A stretch of DNA of 64,000 bases, taken from assembly GCF_033807715.1 (NCBI RefSeq), contig NC_084590.1, positions 38,965,505 through 39,029,504 on the forward strand, read 5' to 3'. The DNA comes from Cololabis saira. Lineage: Eukaryota > Chordata > Actinopteri > Beloniformes > Belonidae. Shown here one piece after another: positions 43,222 through 58,200 of the stretch (positions within the stretch are counted from its first letter, which is position 1; each line of letters begins with the position of its first letter). The translations under genes and the position numbers were made by a program. Under the pieces are notes generated by a model that saw only the letters and a list, made by a program, of their open reading frames with translations, had not been told where the DNA came from and did not search any database.

Positions 43222-43807
43222 GTAATACTAATGCGGTCCTTAAACACGTTCTCTTTAATTTCACAGGTGTTTGTAAGTTGTTGGTTTATGGGCTTGGAGA
43301 GGACCCTTTCTCTCATGGATCGACATAGGAAAACATTATTTTTGCATACAAGCAGTGGAGCTTATCTGAATCACCTTTTTTCTTTTAAAACTTAAAGACA
43401 CTTCAAAATTAAATTAGATTTTATTATAAAAAAAGTCGGTATTCAAAATATTTTAAAATTTGCTTGCTTTAGAAAGCTTCTGCCAGGGCTTATTATAATA
43501 AGAATGGAAGAAAGGGAATCACTTGCTCCCACATTAGGGAGGTTCTAGTTGGCTAAGTGTCCATTAGAATTGTGTTCATGGAACATGAACAAGATGATTT
43601 GTGAAATCCATAATATTTTAGTATATGATTAATAAATCATTTTAATGTCCTACACCTTTATGGCACCTAACCCCTACATATTGGATAGCCACATAGGAAA
43701 TGATACTGTGCCATTCAACAAAAAAAAAAAAGATTCAATTTACATTTCAAGAAGAATGCTTCGTTGTTCCAGATAGCGCTTCCTCCCTCTCAGTAGCATC
43801 TCATGTA

Positions 43808-44530
43808 CCGTATTTTCCGGAGTCACGTTTTTTTTCATAGTTTTGCCCGGGATGCAACTTATACTCTGGAGCGATTTATGTGTAAAATGATTAACACATT
43901 AATACCAGTATATCATTTCACATGTTATTTTCACATTAAACCACAAGAGGTCGCTTTAGGCCTGTGTTGATAATTTCACCATTGGCGGTAACTTTTAAAA
44001 AAACTGAGAGGGCTTAACAAAAATGTCACTGAAAAGAAAATCATATTCTGCAGATTACAAGTAGAAAAATATGCAGCAGAAAACGGCAATTGAGCAGCAT
44101 AAAGAAAGTTTGGAGTTAGCGAGAAACGAGAAGAGGAAGCGAAAAGAGGAAGCGCTGCATCTTCTACCTCCGGAGTTAGCGGAGTTGTTTAAAAGTGACA
44201 CAGAGGATGAAGATTTCATTTGATTTTGGTTATTTGGAATGACACGGATGGTTTGGTAAACTTCTTGGCATGTTATTTATGCTATAGTTGAATAACTCTT
44301 AATATGTTATGTTAACATACCAGACACGTTCTCAGTGGTGTCATGTAACATAAGCAGACCGTACAATTATTCAGCCTGTTGCCTCTATTCTATTTTTATT
44401 TTGAATTGCCTTTCAAGATTACATGTCTGTTCTTTGTGTTGGATTTTATAAAATAAATTTCCCCCAAAAACGCGACTTATACTCCTGGTGCGACTTGTAC
44501 TCCAGAGCGACTTCTGTCTGGAAAATACGG
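43808..44530. mobile_element. Tc1/mariner-like (possibly pogo-type) element with TA target
   Basis: Ends CCGTATTTTCCGGAG and TCTGGAAAATACGG flanked by TA. A broken coding scrap near 44020-44220 (MSLKRKSYSADYK, then stop; SDTEDEDFI) recalls the N-terminus of a pogo-like transposase. Not functional. Confidence 0.7.
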
Positions 44531-45888
44531 TAAACCAAAAGTATGCTCAGCGTATCGGATATACTAAATTAATCTGTATTCTTCATTTGAATCATTCACT
44601 TAACTTTGTGAATAGTATTTGTGGAATGAAAGACAATTCTAAACATGTCTGCCAGAACACATCAAGTTGTCCGTGAAAATGTTTTAAAAAAATATAAATG
44701 TAAGCTCTGGTTCCAAGAATGCTTTACACCTTTGTGACAGTCAGTAAATATGATTCCCATTTATTTGTTACTTGTATGGAAGTTGATCTTGTATCAAATA
44801 TAAGGTCAGATCCAGATCACATTTGGCTAGGAAACTACAAATGTACCTCTTAGTTCATATTTGTAATAATAGTTGTGCAAATTATTGAATATTTGCATCT
44901 TTATATTGTAACTGTGACATGAAAATGAACGGATGTAAAATCATGAATTACAGTTACATGAATTCCAAATGTAAAAAATGAATACACTTAGTTGTCAGGG
45001 GGAACAAAGAAAGCTCTTGTGACAGGGCCTGGGTTTTCCTATTTTAGTTCAATCGTGATGTGTCTCTTAGTTTTACTTGGAGACAATTTATTTTTAGCCT
45101 TTGTAATTACAAGGGTCAAATGCTATTGACCAATTACTGTCAACACTGACAGTCTCACTTGTCATCAAGTTAGATGCTGCTCCGGTCTTGTGGTCGCCAA
45201 TTCTGGATTTTGTGTTGGGAACTAAGCAACGCGTGTTGTGTCAGTGTCTCAAAGGAGGCAGACAGCTTGTTATGAGCACATTATCTTATGAAATGCAGTT
45301 CATAAGACTTGTTTTTCTCAGTGAAGAGATGCATATTAACTGTGAGAAAGGGAATTATTTTTGTAGTTTTGCCACCATTTTCTAAAAAGCAGTCAAATTT
45401 TCAGATTTTTCATTTAAATTGATTTAAAATTCAGATAGGCTCCTCTGCTGGTATGCATTACATTCAACAGTGATCATTTATCGATTTCTTCTTTCTTTCC
45501 TTCAAAGTAATTGCCTCTCCACATCTAACCCTGTACTGTGTCATCTATCTTACTTAAATAAAATGAGAATTAAAAAAAAAAAAAAAAAAAAATCTATCAC
45601 TCTTGTATGTCTGCAGGGAAGTATTTCTGTTATCCTTTCTGTGTTCAGGAACTAAGTTTCAGGAAGCTAGAGGATGTCTGTTGGCAATGTTTGTTGTGGT
45701 AACATCATCAATAAATGTTTACTTATAGAAATTAATTACATTGAAATATTCCAACTATTCACTCATGCTTGAATGATGAAAATGTCATGGTTGGAGATAG
45801 GAGAAGAAAAGTTAGCTTCAGTGGGTCAAACTAAATAAATAACATTCAAACGGGTTTGAAAAACACATCTCCAAGCATCCAAAATTAA

Positions 45889-46388
45889 AGGGGACCTATT
45901 ATGGCATCTAATACCTATTTTAAACAGGCCTTGAATGTCTTAAAAACAAGCTTTTGATTATTTTTGCTAAATAAATGAGAAATTCAGCCTCTGTCTTTAT
46001 CTTCCCATTCTCTAACCTCATTATCTATGAGGGATTCTGAGTGGGCGGGGCTATGATAATGAGGCACTGTGCTGATTGGCTGCCTGAATGACGTGATACA
46101 CCGCTACGAAAAAATGGCGGAAGCTCCGGCCGGCGGAGTTAGTTGTGGGCGTGGTTTCACGCATCGGAGGCCAACCTATGTAAATCGCATTTTCGTTACG
46201 TAACGAAAGTGAGAAGAATCTGAACGGCTCGTAGAAGCCACATCACACTGGACGGCTCATCCGGGCGGCTGTACAGACACTGCAGAATTTAGTTGCTTTC
46301 CACCTTCTCTGAGTTGGCAGGCTGAGGGGAGACCACTTTAAATATGTTAAAGCAAGATAAAAAACGTGTTATTCATAGTAGGTCCCCT
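45889..46388. mobile_element. TTAA-target MITE
   Basis: Ends AGGGGACCTATTATG and CATAGTAGGTCCCCT, with TTAA on both sides (45885-45888, 46389-46392). TTAA is used by piggyBac and Kolobok elements. A related but broken copy lies at 61291. Confidence 0.88.
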
Positions 46389-49300
46389 TTAAGTCTAGTT
46401 AAATTTGAATCAGAAATGTTGCTGCTTTAAAAAAATTATGTCATGACTTTGACAAATAAAAACAATGGTCAAGCAAAATAGGCATAATAAAACAGACTGT
46501 CTGCAGTTCCACACATAGCCGGACTAAGAAACTAAACACTTGGCCTGGGAAAACAAACAAAAAAAGTTGCCCATGTCTTGCGGTTGAGAGTTTGAGACTG
46601 GTGGCTCCTGGTTGGACTTAAAGATCTGGTTTGGAAGAGGAATGTCAAAGTGTAAGGTAAGCCAGACCAGCCACATGTGATGATTTTGGACCGGAATTTA
46701 TAATTTTTTTAATAACTTTGTTAATGACCAAAAGATAACTTTTGTTTATAGTAAAATAATTAGCCTTACTGTGGGGCACAGAACGCAGGTTTGTTATTTT
46801 TAAATGTTTTCTCAACTTTGACAGACTTGGAAATTAAATGGTCTTTCCCAATTCAGTTGAGGAAATATTACTCCAACTGTCGCATCAACAAAATTACTCC
46901 AACAACTCGTGTTGGTTTTTAATAGGTAGGTATCAACAATTCTCAGGTACACCTTGTTTGCCTCCTGTGACCCTGAATAGGATTAAGCTGGTATAGATGA
47001 TAGATGGATGGTTCTTCATGCTGTCCTCTGACTTGGTTTCTGAGCAATGACCGAGCAGGAAAAGATCTAATGGATATTGTCTAGTTTGACAGATTACTTC
47101 CTTATATTCTTCATGAATGCCTGTTTACAGTTAAAGAAAGACGCGTGTAGTAAAAATAAAATCTAAATATGGTCAATAATGACTGTGATCAAAATACCTT
47201 CAGGGAATGTAACTAAACCTATAATAAGTAGCACCCCCTGCTATCGGGGTGTTGGGTGTTTTTTTTTTTTCATCATTCTTCATGCCTGAAAAAACTTAAT
47301 CTGTCAAGTAAATCCTGATATATTGGTTTTTGTGAGCACCAACAACTGAACAATGCACCTGTACCACATGGGGGTGCATACTACACACACTGAAGTCAAG
47401 AGATGCAAATACCCCAAAACAGATAAGAGTCAACACAGGGACACTTGTATCAAACAAGTTATATAATGTGGTACCTGGTAAAACCTTAATGGCAATAATA
47501 TGCTTAACTGTGCCAAACTGACCAATTCATGAAATCTGCCTAGATGTTCTTCTTTAAAAAAACAAAACAAAAACCCTCTTAAAATTTATAGCACAATAAC
47601 AAAATAGGTCATGGTATGTTAAATGCTGAAGTTTTATAGAAATTATGTCCAAAGTCTTTAGGTTTTCACTTCATTATTCCAAAGAGACCCAACATGGTCC
47701 TACGTATACATTTCTAAATTATTTTTGTAGTTACCCATTTTTATTTACTTTATTGACCGTGTAATATCGACTTAATCTTGCGCTTCTTTTGTGTCCTAAA
47801 GGAGTTGCCTTTATTTTGATACCAAATTTATTTAAATACAACTTATTTTCACTTTTGGCATTTTAAATTAGATGTGGCATTTTTGAGCACAACTTTCAAA
47901 AATAGTCTGGCTTGAATGTTCCTTGAGAATGAGCTTACTGTGAATAATTACATGAAACTTTATTTTTTGTTAAATCTTTGTATCATTAGTGACATTAGCC
48001 ATTTTTATACATCTACATAATGTTATGTATGAAGGAAGCAAAACAAAAATATGATAAAGCTGTGTTTTGTTTTGTTTTTTGGTGAGTGTAATGGAAACAC
48101 AGTTCAGCTGAGCTAAGACAGAAGTTGAAAGTTTTAAGCCTTATCATTTTTTTTCAAATCTTTTTTTTTTCTTTGCTTTTTTTTAAATCACGGCCCTGTC
48201 TGAATTGAAAAATGAACAAGAGCCTGAAAACAGTTGGAAAAACGGTAAACTGCTGGGCTCAAAAGGAAAAAGTAATTCCACTGCTTGCGGACCCGAAGCT
48301 CTGACACTTTCCTCAGGTATATTTTGGTTGACCGTCACACATGAAACGGAAGCTGAGCTGGAGGTTTTCTGTGAAAGGCGCATCCTGACACATGTGGATT
48401 CATCTTTACTTGGAATATTTTTCCTGCATACTGGAAGAACAAGAAAAAGCCCTAAAAGCAACACGGCTGCTTGCGTGGAGGCATCTGAGGTGAGTAGGTG
48501 GTCATGACATGTGCCTCGGGAGACATTTGCATTTACACTGTTGAAGAATTGTGGCTATTCGTATCCAAACCACCTACAAATGTGGTCTGAGCAATTTGTT
48601 CTCAGCCCACCCTGAATTTGTCTGGAGTGTGTTTGCACCTCTACTTTATGCTGTCCACTTGTAATTGGATAGGTCAGAACGTATGTATATATATCCTCGA
48701 CAGAACACGCCTATTTGCATACAAGGATCTACTGTAAGTGCACACTTTGGTAAATCCTATGTTCAGTTACATTGCTTCTTTCAATATTAGCTTGTGCAGA
48801 GCAGTGTAGGATTGATGAGTCACTCCTGTGTTGTTTTGCTCAGTAAAGGTTTTGCTAAAAATGCAGTAGGAGTTGTATCAACACTTGGGTGTTTTGTCTT
48901 CTGCATAATATCACTTACAAAATGTGCTTTGGTACATATGGACGCCTTAGAATGTTAGCTGTTCCTTTACCAACATGAACCTACATCAGCTTTCCAAAGA
49001 AGCAACAATTTCCATCACATTTGCTCCTCAGATCACCCCTATCTTCTTGGCCTTTCATGGTTTGCATCATGGGTACCACAAATTGTTCTTCCACTAATAT
49101 GTTGTGAGTGTACATTGTATTTACTTGATGGCACTTCACTGTCGGCCATCCCCAGGAAGAGCAGCAGAAAGTATTTGAGGAAGTAAGAGCAGCAAAAAGA
49201 CATGCAAAGGTTAATAGTGAAAAGTATAAAATAAGGCACTTAAACACGAATTTAAAGTTTAATGCTCAAAGTAAAAGGACTGGCCTTTTTTCTTTTTAAT

Positions 49301-49639
49301 ATAAAAAGGTCACTGTGCAGTGGCTCACTTAAGCACTAATACCTTTAGCAGCCTGTTGCTGGACTGGATTTTGTAAACATGTCTAGCGACTGCTATTGAA
49401 AACTGAAGTTTACAAAGGGCCTGTGACTTAGGTGAAATTAATAAAGATTCATGTATGCATGGTTCTTTTTAACATTTCAATTAATATAAAATTGTGTGCA
49501 TGCAAAGTCCAATTAGACCTTTCTGAAGTTTTATCATAAACCGAAGTAGATGCGAATCGCCTTCCGATATAAATAAATAAAGGCTGCAGTACTTTCACTA
49601 GACATTGAGTTAGGTTAAGATACTCATCTGAGAGCGTGG

Positions 49640-49900
49640 TAACATGCAGATGATGGCGATGGGTCAGTCCTGATCCACGTCCAGCTGCAGCAAAGACTTA
49701 GTGGCTGTCTAACAGGTGAGCAATGCATAACACAAGGAGTTAACTTGGTCTGAAAACTCCCCAGATCCCAATTGGATTGAGCATCTGTGGGAACACCAGA
49801 AAGAGTGGTTCACAGAGACCTCACATACAGGACCCAAAAGATCGGCTGGCAACATCCCAGTCAAAGGAACGGTCCAGAGATGCAAACTACACCTGTTCCA
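49640..49900 (+). mobile_element. Possible Tc1-like transposase C-terminal scrap
   Basis: One frame reads NWIEHLWEHQKEW, resembling the LNPIEHLW region near the end of Tc1 transposases. No TIR or intact frame. Confidence 0.4.
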
Positions 49901-50048
49901 TACACACACTTGAAAAAATGTGTATTATGCAGGTTTTTGTAATGACTGTTCAATGTATTTTCTCCATTAATTTGTTTTCTTCAAATGCACTGTTCCCCTT
50001 TTTACGAAGGAAAATGTAATCCATAATAACATTTTCAGATATCTTATT

Positions 50049-50803
50049 CATACCTGTCAAAATTTGGATTTAAAAATACGAGAAATTTTCCTCCGCTGTC
50101 CCACCAGCCCAACCATTAGAACATTTTAAAACAGATTTAGGAGAAATCCAAAATAACTACCTGTCAATCACTTACAAAGTACAATTATGTGCTCAGGATC
50201 GGCCGACCTTTGTTGACACTAAAATGCTGTGGACATCCTATGTATGTAATTCCTATAATAGAGCCTTAATGAACTCACAAAGGGGAATTAAAGGCCATTT
50301 ATTTATTTAAAATATTTTCAGTTTATATACACATTGAGTTACATTTTCTTTTTATTTGTCATTTTTCATTCGTGTGGCTCTCTGGCGCCGCCCTGGTGGA
50401 GCTGATGGACAACGTTCCTTCCCCCGTGAGAGACACTAAAAATGCATTTACAAAATTTTTCAGAACGGGTAACTGAGCCCCTTCCTGCTCCTCTTTAGGA
50501 AAGTGAATTCAGTTTCCCAGATATTTACATAGTTTTGGGCAGAAATGCCTCCTCTTCGTTACATCCATCCATCCATCTCGGATTTGTTCAGAGTTTTCTC
50601 CCGTTGTCCCCACTAACCTCGTGAGAACTGCCACCCGGGCTGCAGCAGGTGGCAGTTCTCGCGAGGCTAGTGACAATTCAGTTTGCAGTTTAAAATTTAT
50701 TATATGGGAAATTTAAATGGGAAATTTAAGGGAAAATACTAATACGGGGGGAAGGGTAAAATACAGTAGTTTCCCGGCCAAAATGGGAGACTTGACAGGT
50801 ATG
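50049..50803. mobile_element. hAT MITE (CATACCTGTCAA family)
   Basis: Ends CATACCTGTCAA and TTGACAGGTATG, with flanking ATCTTATT and ATCATATT (7 of 8). GC-rich centre; no ORF of note. Confidence 0.82.
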
Positions 50804-53800
50804 ATCATATTGCATCTCTTTATAACTCAAGGATTAAGATTTAAAATTAAGAGTTAAAAAGTCAGAGTTAAAGGTGAAATATTTAACCTTTCAGCACATA
50901 ATTATTACAATTCTGGGGATTTGCAAATGTAGGTGTCTGTGGCATGTATTGTTCGAAGGATCACCTGTTCCTGCCGTTTCACCCTGTGTAAATTGCCCTT
51001 TTCAGATCAGCAGCGTTTTTGTGCCTGTTGCTTTAAATCAAATGAGCCACTTCTCTGCCTGCTCTTCTCCTTGATGGTGGGAGACGAAGTGGGAACGACG
51101 CGCCCCTCCCTGTTTTCATTTAAATCTTTTGCAGAGAAAAGCATGACTGCCAGGTTTGAAAACACAGGTTCAGTCCTACACGTCTGAACCGGCGTCAGAC
51201 ACAGAAAATGAGGAGGCCACTGAGTATGCGGGGGGCACAGGGGGAAGGACTGCCAGGCGATGTATAGGAGAGGTTGAAGTGGACCGGAAAATAACTGGTA
51301 TTGCACATTTGATTGCTCTGCAGCCGAGTAGTGAAGGCGTCTCCCCCCCGCCCCCCCCCCCCCACCCCCCCCCTACTGTACACGAGTGGGGCCCACACTA
51401 AGTGAGGGAGACTGGCACAGACTGTAAAGCAAAAACTGTTATCTAAGAACCCTGAGGGTGTGTGATAATGCACACAAAACATGATAAACTCACCTTCACT
51501 GTGCTCAGTTTAGTTTCTCCTCATTAAGGTGTGTGGATGAAATATTTAACCCTTTATTAACCAGCCTGTTGTCAGGCTTCTGCTCTCAATCACACCTGCC
51601 TCCTGTGCAGGGGGCTCCGGTAATCAACAGCATTAATGCCAATATGAACATTATTTTTAACTTCATATTGACACCACATCTGCTGTCAGTATTTTCTAAG
51701 CGACTCCAAAAATACACGACGTCAAGTTTTTAAAATAAAAAATAAAAAATTTCATTGGTGGATTTGTCATGACCAGTTGGGGCAGACAGGGTTTTGCCTA
51801 CCGTAGGCAAGACTTAACCTTCTTTCTTTGTCTGTGAATGGCAGGGAATTTAAAGTTTTGTGCTGGCCTTCATAGCCAACAATAAGCACTTCAAATGCCT
51901 TCCAGTTTTGTGTGTGATAAGTCTGACTGCTGCTTGTGAAGACAACAATGTGACGTGTTTGGAATCACGGCTCAGTGCTGACAGGCCAAGGCTGTGAAAC
52001 TCTGCTATGAAACACTATTGGTTATTATAACGAAGCTTTAGCGTGAAACGGGACCAGAATCTGAACGGCCCGATTTCTTCCAGTCGTCCTGGCTGGGGCA
52101 GCATCCTCAACACGGACTGAGTGGTTGAATAAAATGTTTTTACGGTCTGGTAGGTGATGCGGATGCCTAAACATTTTTCTTTTTTTAATACTTGTAATAT
52201 ATCACCTTAAAATCACTGCTCTTTGGAGATGTAAGTGGTAAGGAGGCTTTTATTTTGAAAGAATTAGCTTTTCAGTAGATACAGTTTTGATGAATCATAG
52301 TAATTGAAAGTGATATGTTACATCTATGCAGAGGTGACTTTTGAGAAAACTGCATTTTAAACATCCTTGAACCTGCTTTAGTTGAGAGAAATGGACCGTT
52401 TAAGACTAAACTGGAGATGGGAGAGGAAATTAAAATGACTGAGTGTGACTGTGTTGCAAAAGCTTGGGGTACTTCATCTAGCTGTGAATGTATCAATATA
52501 AGTTTATATTTTGATTATTCTGTTTGTTGGAGATGTAACCAGTCGGAGCCACGTGGAGAATTTATGTGAGCAATTGGATAGCTTAATTTAACACGGGGAC
52601 TAATGACTTGGATTTTAATGAAAGTTTGGCAGTGTTCCTCTGTCAGTTGTGTTCAAACGAGGTGACCTTTCAAGGAAAAGGGGAGATTCTTCAGTTACAT
52701 AAAGCAGTACAACGCTGGCCTAGAGCCATGGACATCACCACACTCACATGAGGCCTCACAAAGGTGAGTGGGGGAGAAGATTGTTGGCTATCCAGATTAT
52801 TTTTCCTGGATGTTACTGTGGGATTGTTAAAAGGTAATAAAAGGTTCATTAATAATAAATGAACCTTTTTTCTCTTCTGTTTTACGATTAATCGGGTCTG
52901 ATGCCCAGTTTATTGTAGCTCTACTGCTGTGCCGTCATATCTTTTATTTAATTTCTTATTTTTCTGCTTATATCAGTTTAGTAACCAGAATAAATTAAGA
53001 GCAAAGTAATATACTGACTTAAAAACACAGAATAAACCCATCAAGAATCACTCTTGATCAGAAATCTATTGCCTGACTCGTGGCTGTCAGCTCTTCGATG
53101 GCCATTTGTCCTATTAGGCCCCTTTTCTTTCATTGGCTTATAATAAGTTATTGTGCAGTTTTAAGTATTTTTTTTTAATGATATGCAGCATTTTTAATCT
53201 AATTGATTACATTACTGAAGGCAGAGAAATTATAATTGTATAACTACAACAGTGCACGAAAGTCTATTCTGCTTTCATTTTGAGACTAGAAAATTATTAT
53301 GGATGTCATTAAAACTATGAAAGGCAACAAGATTAGGGATACTTGAGATTTTCCACACAGTAAGGTACATTTAAGTAATTTACTGTGGTCATACATGGTG
53401 TTAACTTTTTGACAAACTAACATGAAACTTGTGTTTCCCTACAAGCCTGAGTCATTTGACCAAACACTGGCATTTAGAATAAAACCTTGTTATAATAATA
53501 CATCAGTTCAATTAGGAATGATTAATTATGAAATTATTTCTTTACCTCTTTTTTTTTTTTAGTTATGCTTCATGGTGTTGCAGAGCATACTTTGTTTGTC
53601 ATGTATCTAAAGTTAATTTCACCCTCATGTTAAAATTAACATGGTGTTGGACTTAACACTTGGACTAACACTCCTTTTTTGATTTGGGGAGTATTCATGT
53701 AAACAGTATTTCCTGTCTGCTTAAATCATGATATGATATTATATCCAATTCATTAAATTCAAATGCATTAAATTAAGTTGGCAAAGATTTCCGTTCCAAT

Positions 53801-54539
53801 ATGGAGACATCTAAATATGTTCACTTTCATTGCAAGACGGTGGTCAAGCATTTGCTACATTTTTCCACGCTCATTGCTGCACAATCTCACAAAACCTCCA
53901 GGCTTCAGCAGAGCTGCAGAACAGGACTGCTGTGGATAATGGAGTGAAGGAATATCCTGAGTAGTACTTGTTTCTTGACAGGGAATATTGCCTTATTTAT
54001 AATCAGATGAAATGATTGTGTACATGTGAACATAGCCACTGACATGATCAGACTTCCATAAAACTGAACCTCTGATTCAGAAATTCACTTTGCTTGTGGT
54101 TTTACAACTCCAGCTTTTAGCTAACACCCTGGGGCTTAGTTACTTTAAGTGAAAAACTTTTTTTGATGTCTTTGGAATCTGCACTATTGATGTACATGAA
54201 AATTAGTTTACCAATGACCAGTCTGTGTATCGCAGATAACATGCTTCCACATCCACACCTGTTTAAATTAGCTATGTAAATAATTATGGCCAATGTTTTT
54301 TGTGCCAGTATGATACAACCTTTTTGGACAAATTTATTTTCTTTTTCTTTTTTTTAGATATCCTCTTATTTAGCCAGCTTGTGGTTATTTTCTCTGTTAC
54401 TTGATTTATTTAAAACAATTTATTTAAAAAAAAAAGAATATGCTGAACCAACTGTTTCAAGTTGAAAATAACATTAAATTAAATAAATCAGTCTGTCAAT
54501 CAAAGTTCCAACTGTAACTGCACAGCTGGAAACAAGGAG

Positions 54540-55260
54540 GAGACATTGTGCGTGCATCAAGCTCAGTGAAATCAGCCAATAGATTATCTATAGCCATGGC
54601 TGACTATTGGCATGACAAGGTCAATAATTTTCATGTTGCGGTTGATATCTACCACAAACAGCACGCTCAAACTGATATTGGATCGTCACTGGTTGCAGAA
54701 TCTCATTTGGAAATCTCTCTGCATCGCCTCCAATGACGATCAGCCTCGTTTTTCCAGTGAGGGAGATGCTGGCCCACACCATCACACTGCCTCCACGAAA
54801 AGACCTTACTCCATCAGTGGAGCAGTCTTTTTCCACACTTTGCCCCTAATATAATCCAACAGCTGTAGGCAAATCTGGACTCCTCACTGAACATAATGTT
54901 GCTCCACATGTTCAGGTTCTAGTGCGCGTGTTGCAGACACGGGGCTGACGGTGAAGGGCAGTCATGGGAAGCCTCCTGGCAGCCCATGAAGAAGATTTGG
55001 CCAAATTTTCTTGGGCACGACCAACATACTCAGCTCTGCTGCTCATCCCGCACATGCATGTCCCTTACAAATGTGGCACCATTTCAAAGGGAAATAAACA
55101 GGCTTTGCAATGGTATAAGATTTGCTGCCGAGAAGCATTGTTATAACAAAGAAATCTACCAAACACAAATTTCTTCACTTTTTGTGGTAAGTTTATTTGG
55201 CTTTCCTGTATATAGAAACCGTTCATAGCCAATTTCTTTCTGTGCTGTGATTCTTCTTTT
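54540..55260 (-). mobile_element. Tc1-like transposon remnant
   Basis: Minus strand at 54621-54836 encodes FRGGSVMVWASISLTGKTRL and later NEILQPV, the Tc1 transposase segment around the second catalytic Asp. Frame breaks surround it and the inverted repeats were not located. Confidence 0.7.
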
Positions 55261-58200
55261 GTTGGTTCAGGTTTTCAAGACATGACTTTAGTTTTTGACA
55301 TCTTTCCTGGTATGCCTCTGTTTACCTTGATGACTTGGAAACTTTACTGACTTGCAACAACATCTTTTTTTACATTTGTTGTTGACTTGTTAATCTGAAG
55401 GAGTTTCCCATTGTTTGAAGTGGCCGCTCTCTTGTTAGACTCTGTTTATTGCCAGGTTAAGCTCTGCAAGCATGCTTGGACTCCTGTTCACGCTCGCATT
55501 CGTGCACGTTTTAAATGTTGACACTGTTCATGAGGTATGCATGAAATCCCTATTTTTTGTTATATCAAAATGTTGGAATTGATAGAATTAAAAAAAAAAA
55601 AAGGAATAATATTATAATAATAAAGAAGCGGGATGAAATAGATGTTTTCAAGAACTTCAATTCTGTAACTTCCCTTTTTACCTCTTAAACCAGGGCAGTT
55701 AGTGATGAACTTTATGTATAATCCAGACATTAATGTAAGCACTTTTTTTAAAAATTAAGAGCATTATTAGAATTAATTATGAAAAAGACCGAAATATACA
55801 AATAGAAAATTAATCTAGATTAAACAAATTAGAAGTTTCAAAACCAGTTTTGATCCCAAATCAAATATTTAGGCACTTCAGTTTGGAGTGTCAAAGTGCA
55901 CATGTCCAGTAACACTGACAAATATAGTACATTCTGTAGTTTATGTAGTTAACAATAATGATAATAGTAATAATAATCATCTTTATTTGTCAGTATACAT
56001 GGAAACACGCAAAAATGTGTCCTCTGCTTTTAACTATCACTACTTAGACTAGGAACAATGGGCTGCCATTATTCCAGCGCCCAGGGAGCAATTATGGTTA
56101 ACTGCCTTGCTCAGGGGCCCAAAGGGGTATATTTTGGTTGCCGTCCTGGGGGCTTGAAGGGCTTGTAGGTTAAGTTGTAAGTGCCTCAGTAGTTTTAGAG
56201 TAATTGTGTATTCAGATATGTTATTTCAGATGATGATGATGTTATCGATAGCTAAACTTTTCAGATTGGTATCATACCTCTGTTTTTAATATCTTGCTTT
56301 TTTTCTTTTCGGCTTGCATTTTTTAATTTAATGTAAGATCATAGAAAATGCATTTGAGCCGCAGCAACTTGGACTAAAACAGAATGAAGACTGAACATAA
56401 AACTAATTTTTCGGGGCCCTCAACCCACAAGTCTCTTATCTTGGGAAAAAAAGAGGACATTTTCACTCTGATCTGATGTCTTTGTTGAGAATCTTTTTGA
56501 CAAAAGACTGCAGTTAACTCAGTGGAGAAAAAAAGCCAGAACGTTACACATTTTAGTCGAGACTTGCATCCATAAATATTCACACAAGGCTGTCAAGACT
56601 CTGTCAAGAGAATACGAGGCGCACAGAGGGAGAAAAGGGGTGCGCGTTGTGGTAAGATCATCAATACTTCAAAATATTTCAACAAGAGAGCCACCTCCAT
56701 GTGGAGGATTACACCAGGGGGGATTCCAGAGTTCTCCAACCCACCAATGTTCAAAATCTGCCTTAATGTCTGTGACGTATGCAGTACATTATATATCTTT
56801 AGTCTCCATGTCTGTGACACCTGTTAACTAATTTAGATGCAACATGTGCTTGCTTGCTTTTACTTTTTTTTTTTTTTTAAGTCTGATGCAGCATGAGTGG
56901 GACACTTTCAAGACACATGATCAGTTTTAGAGGAAAAAAGGCTTAGATTTTACACACTGGCAAGAAAAAGCAGCTCAACACTTTGGATTTCACTGGTTTC
57001 CTGCATTAATTTGAATCTGATCTTCATCTAAGTAAGGCTTCATAATAGACAAAATGTGTTTTAAGCCGATAACTCAAAAAATACTCAGGGCTGGAGGAAA
57101 AAGTAAGTTAACCCCTGGACTAATTACTTCAGTTAATGAAATGAGGAAAAAATGACATCTGAATGAAAGTATTCAGAAATAGTAGACCTCTGTGAGGTTG
57201 AAAAGGGAGAGGTTCAAAGTGACGAGGCATGAATCAGTCCTCACTTAGGTTGTCTATAGAGACAGTTTAGAAACACGCCTGCTCTGAAATGGGCTGTTTC
57301 TAAAGTCGCAACAAAGAATCCTCAGTGAGGTAAGAAAGAACCTTTTGAGTAATAGTTAGACTTGAAGACGTACTGGAACTGATGAACATCTCTGTTCATC
57401 AGTCTACCATGTGCAAGTCTTTAAACAGACGGGCTGTCGAACACTCAAACATTTAAAGTGGTCTGTGACAGTGTCGAGGAAGCCACAGCTTTCCAACATT
57501 TTGTACGGCACAGAAAAAGCACAGCTTATCAACATAAAATAACTAGTCCAGTGGTAAAGCAAGTTTACCAAAATGTCCTTCAAGTTGATATCAGCATGGG
57601 TTCTGAAAGATGCATTTACTTTTTCTTTCTTCTTTTTTTTTTCCATCCCTGTGGATGTTTAGTGGGTCTGTTTAATAAAGCACAAGCAATTATCATGTAT
57701 TATCAACCACAGTGGGCCTCCTTCACAAGATGTGAGCAGAACAAATTTGTCCCAAAATTAACAAAGAAAAATGTATGGGTTTTTGCATTCATAAAAATGT
57801 TAGAAGATACAAACAAAATCTACTCCTGCCTCTGACCACACGTAGAGCTTGTGTAAATGGTTTCTCAGCATCGGACTTTACACCATTAATGCGTTATACA
57901 GTCTCTTTTTTTTCAACAATATGCAATTACTTTTAAAATGCGTCTTTTAAACATGAGAATAATTAGAAATCTGACATGGTTATCTTCATTGAAGGACATT
58001 TTGCATATTGAAACTTTGTATTGTGTTTCTTAAAACTTGTTAAAAGCAATCCAGCGGCGTAGGGATTCAGCACAAAGCAGAATGAAACTTTACCATTGGA
58101 TTTGACGCCTGTGGAGGCATGTGGGTGTCTCCATCAGGTATGGTTTCTGATTAAGAGGTCTGTCCATGTATAAAGGCAATGTGGTTGTCTGCTGCAGAGA

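Noticed and set aside
48205..48507. 100-codon frame ending before a GTGAGT donor, considered as a further scaf4 exon
   Set aside because: No proline-rich or other SCAF4 similarity, and no acceptor in the right phase was identified.
51330..51375. C-rich proline-coding run considered as the missing SCAF4 proline-rich exon
   Set aside because: It is simple C-tract sequence with no SCAF4-like PPPGF motifs and stops nearby.
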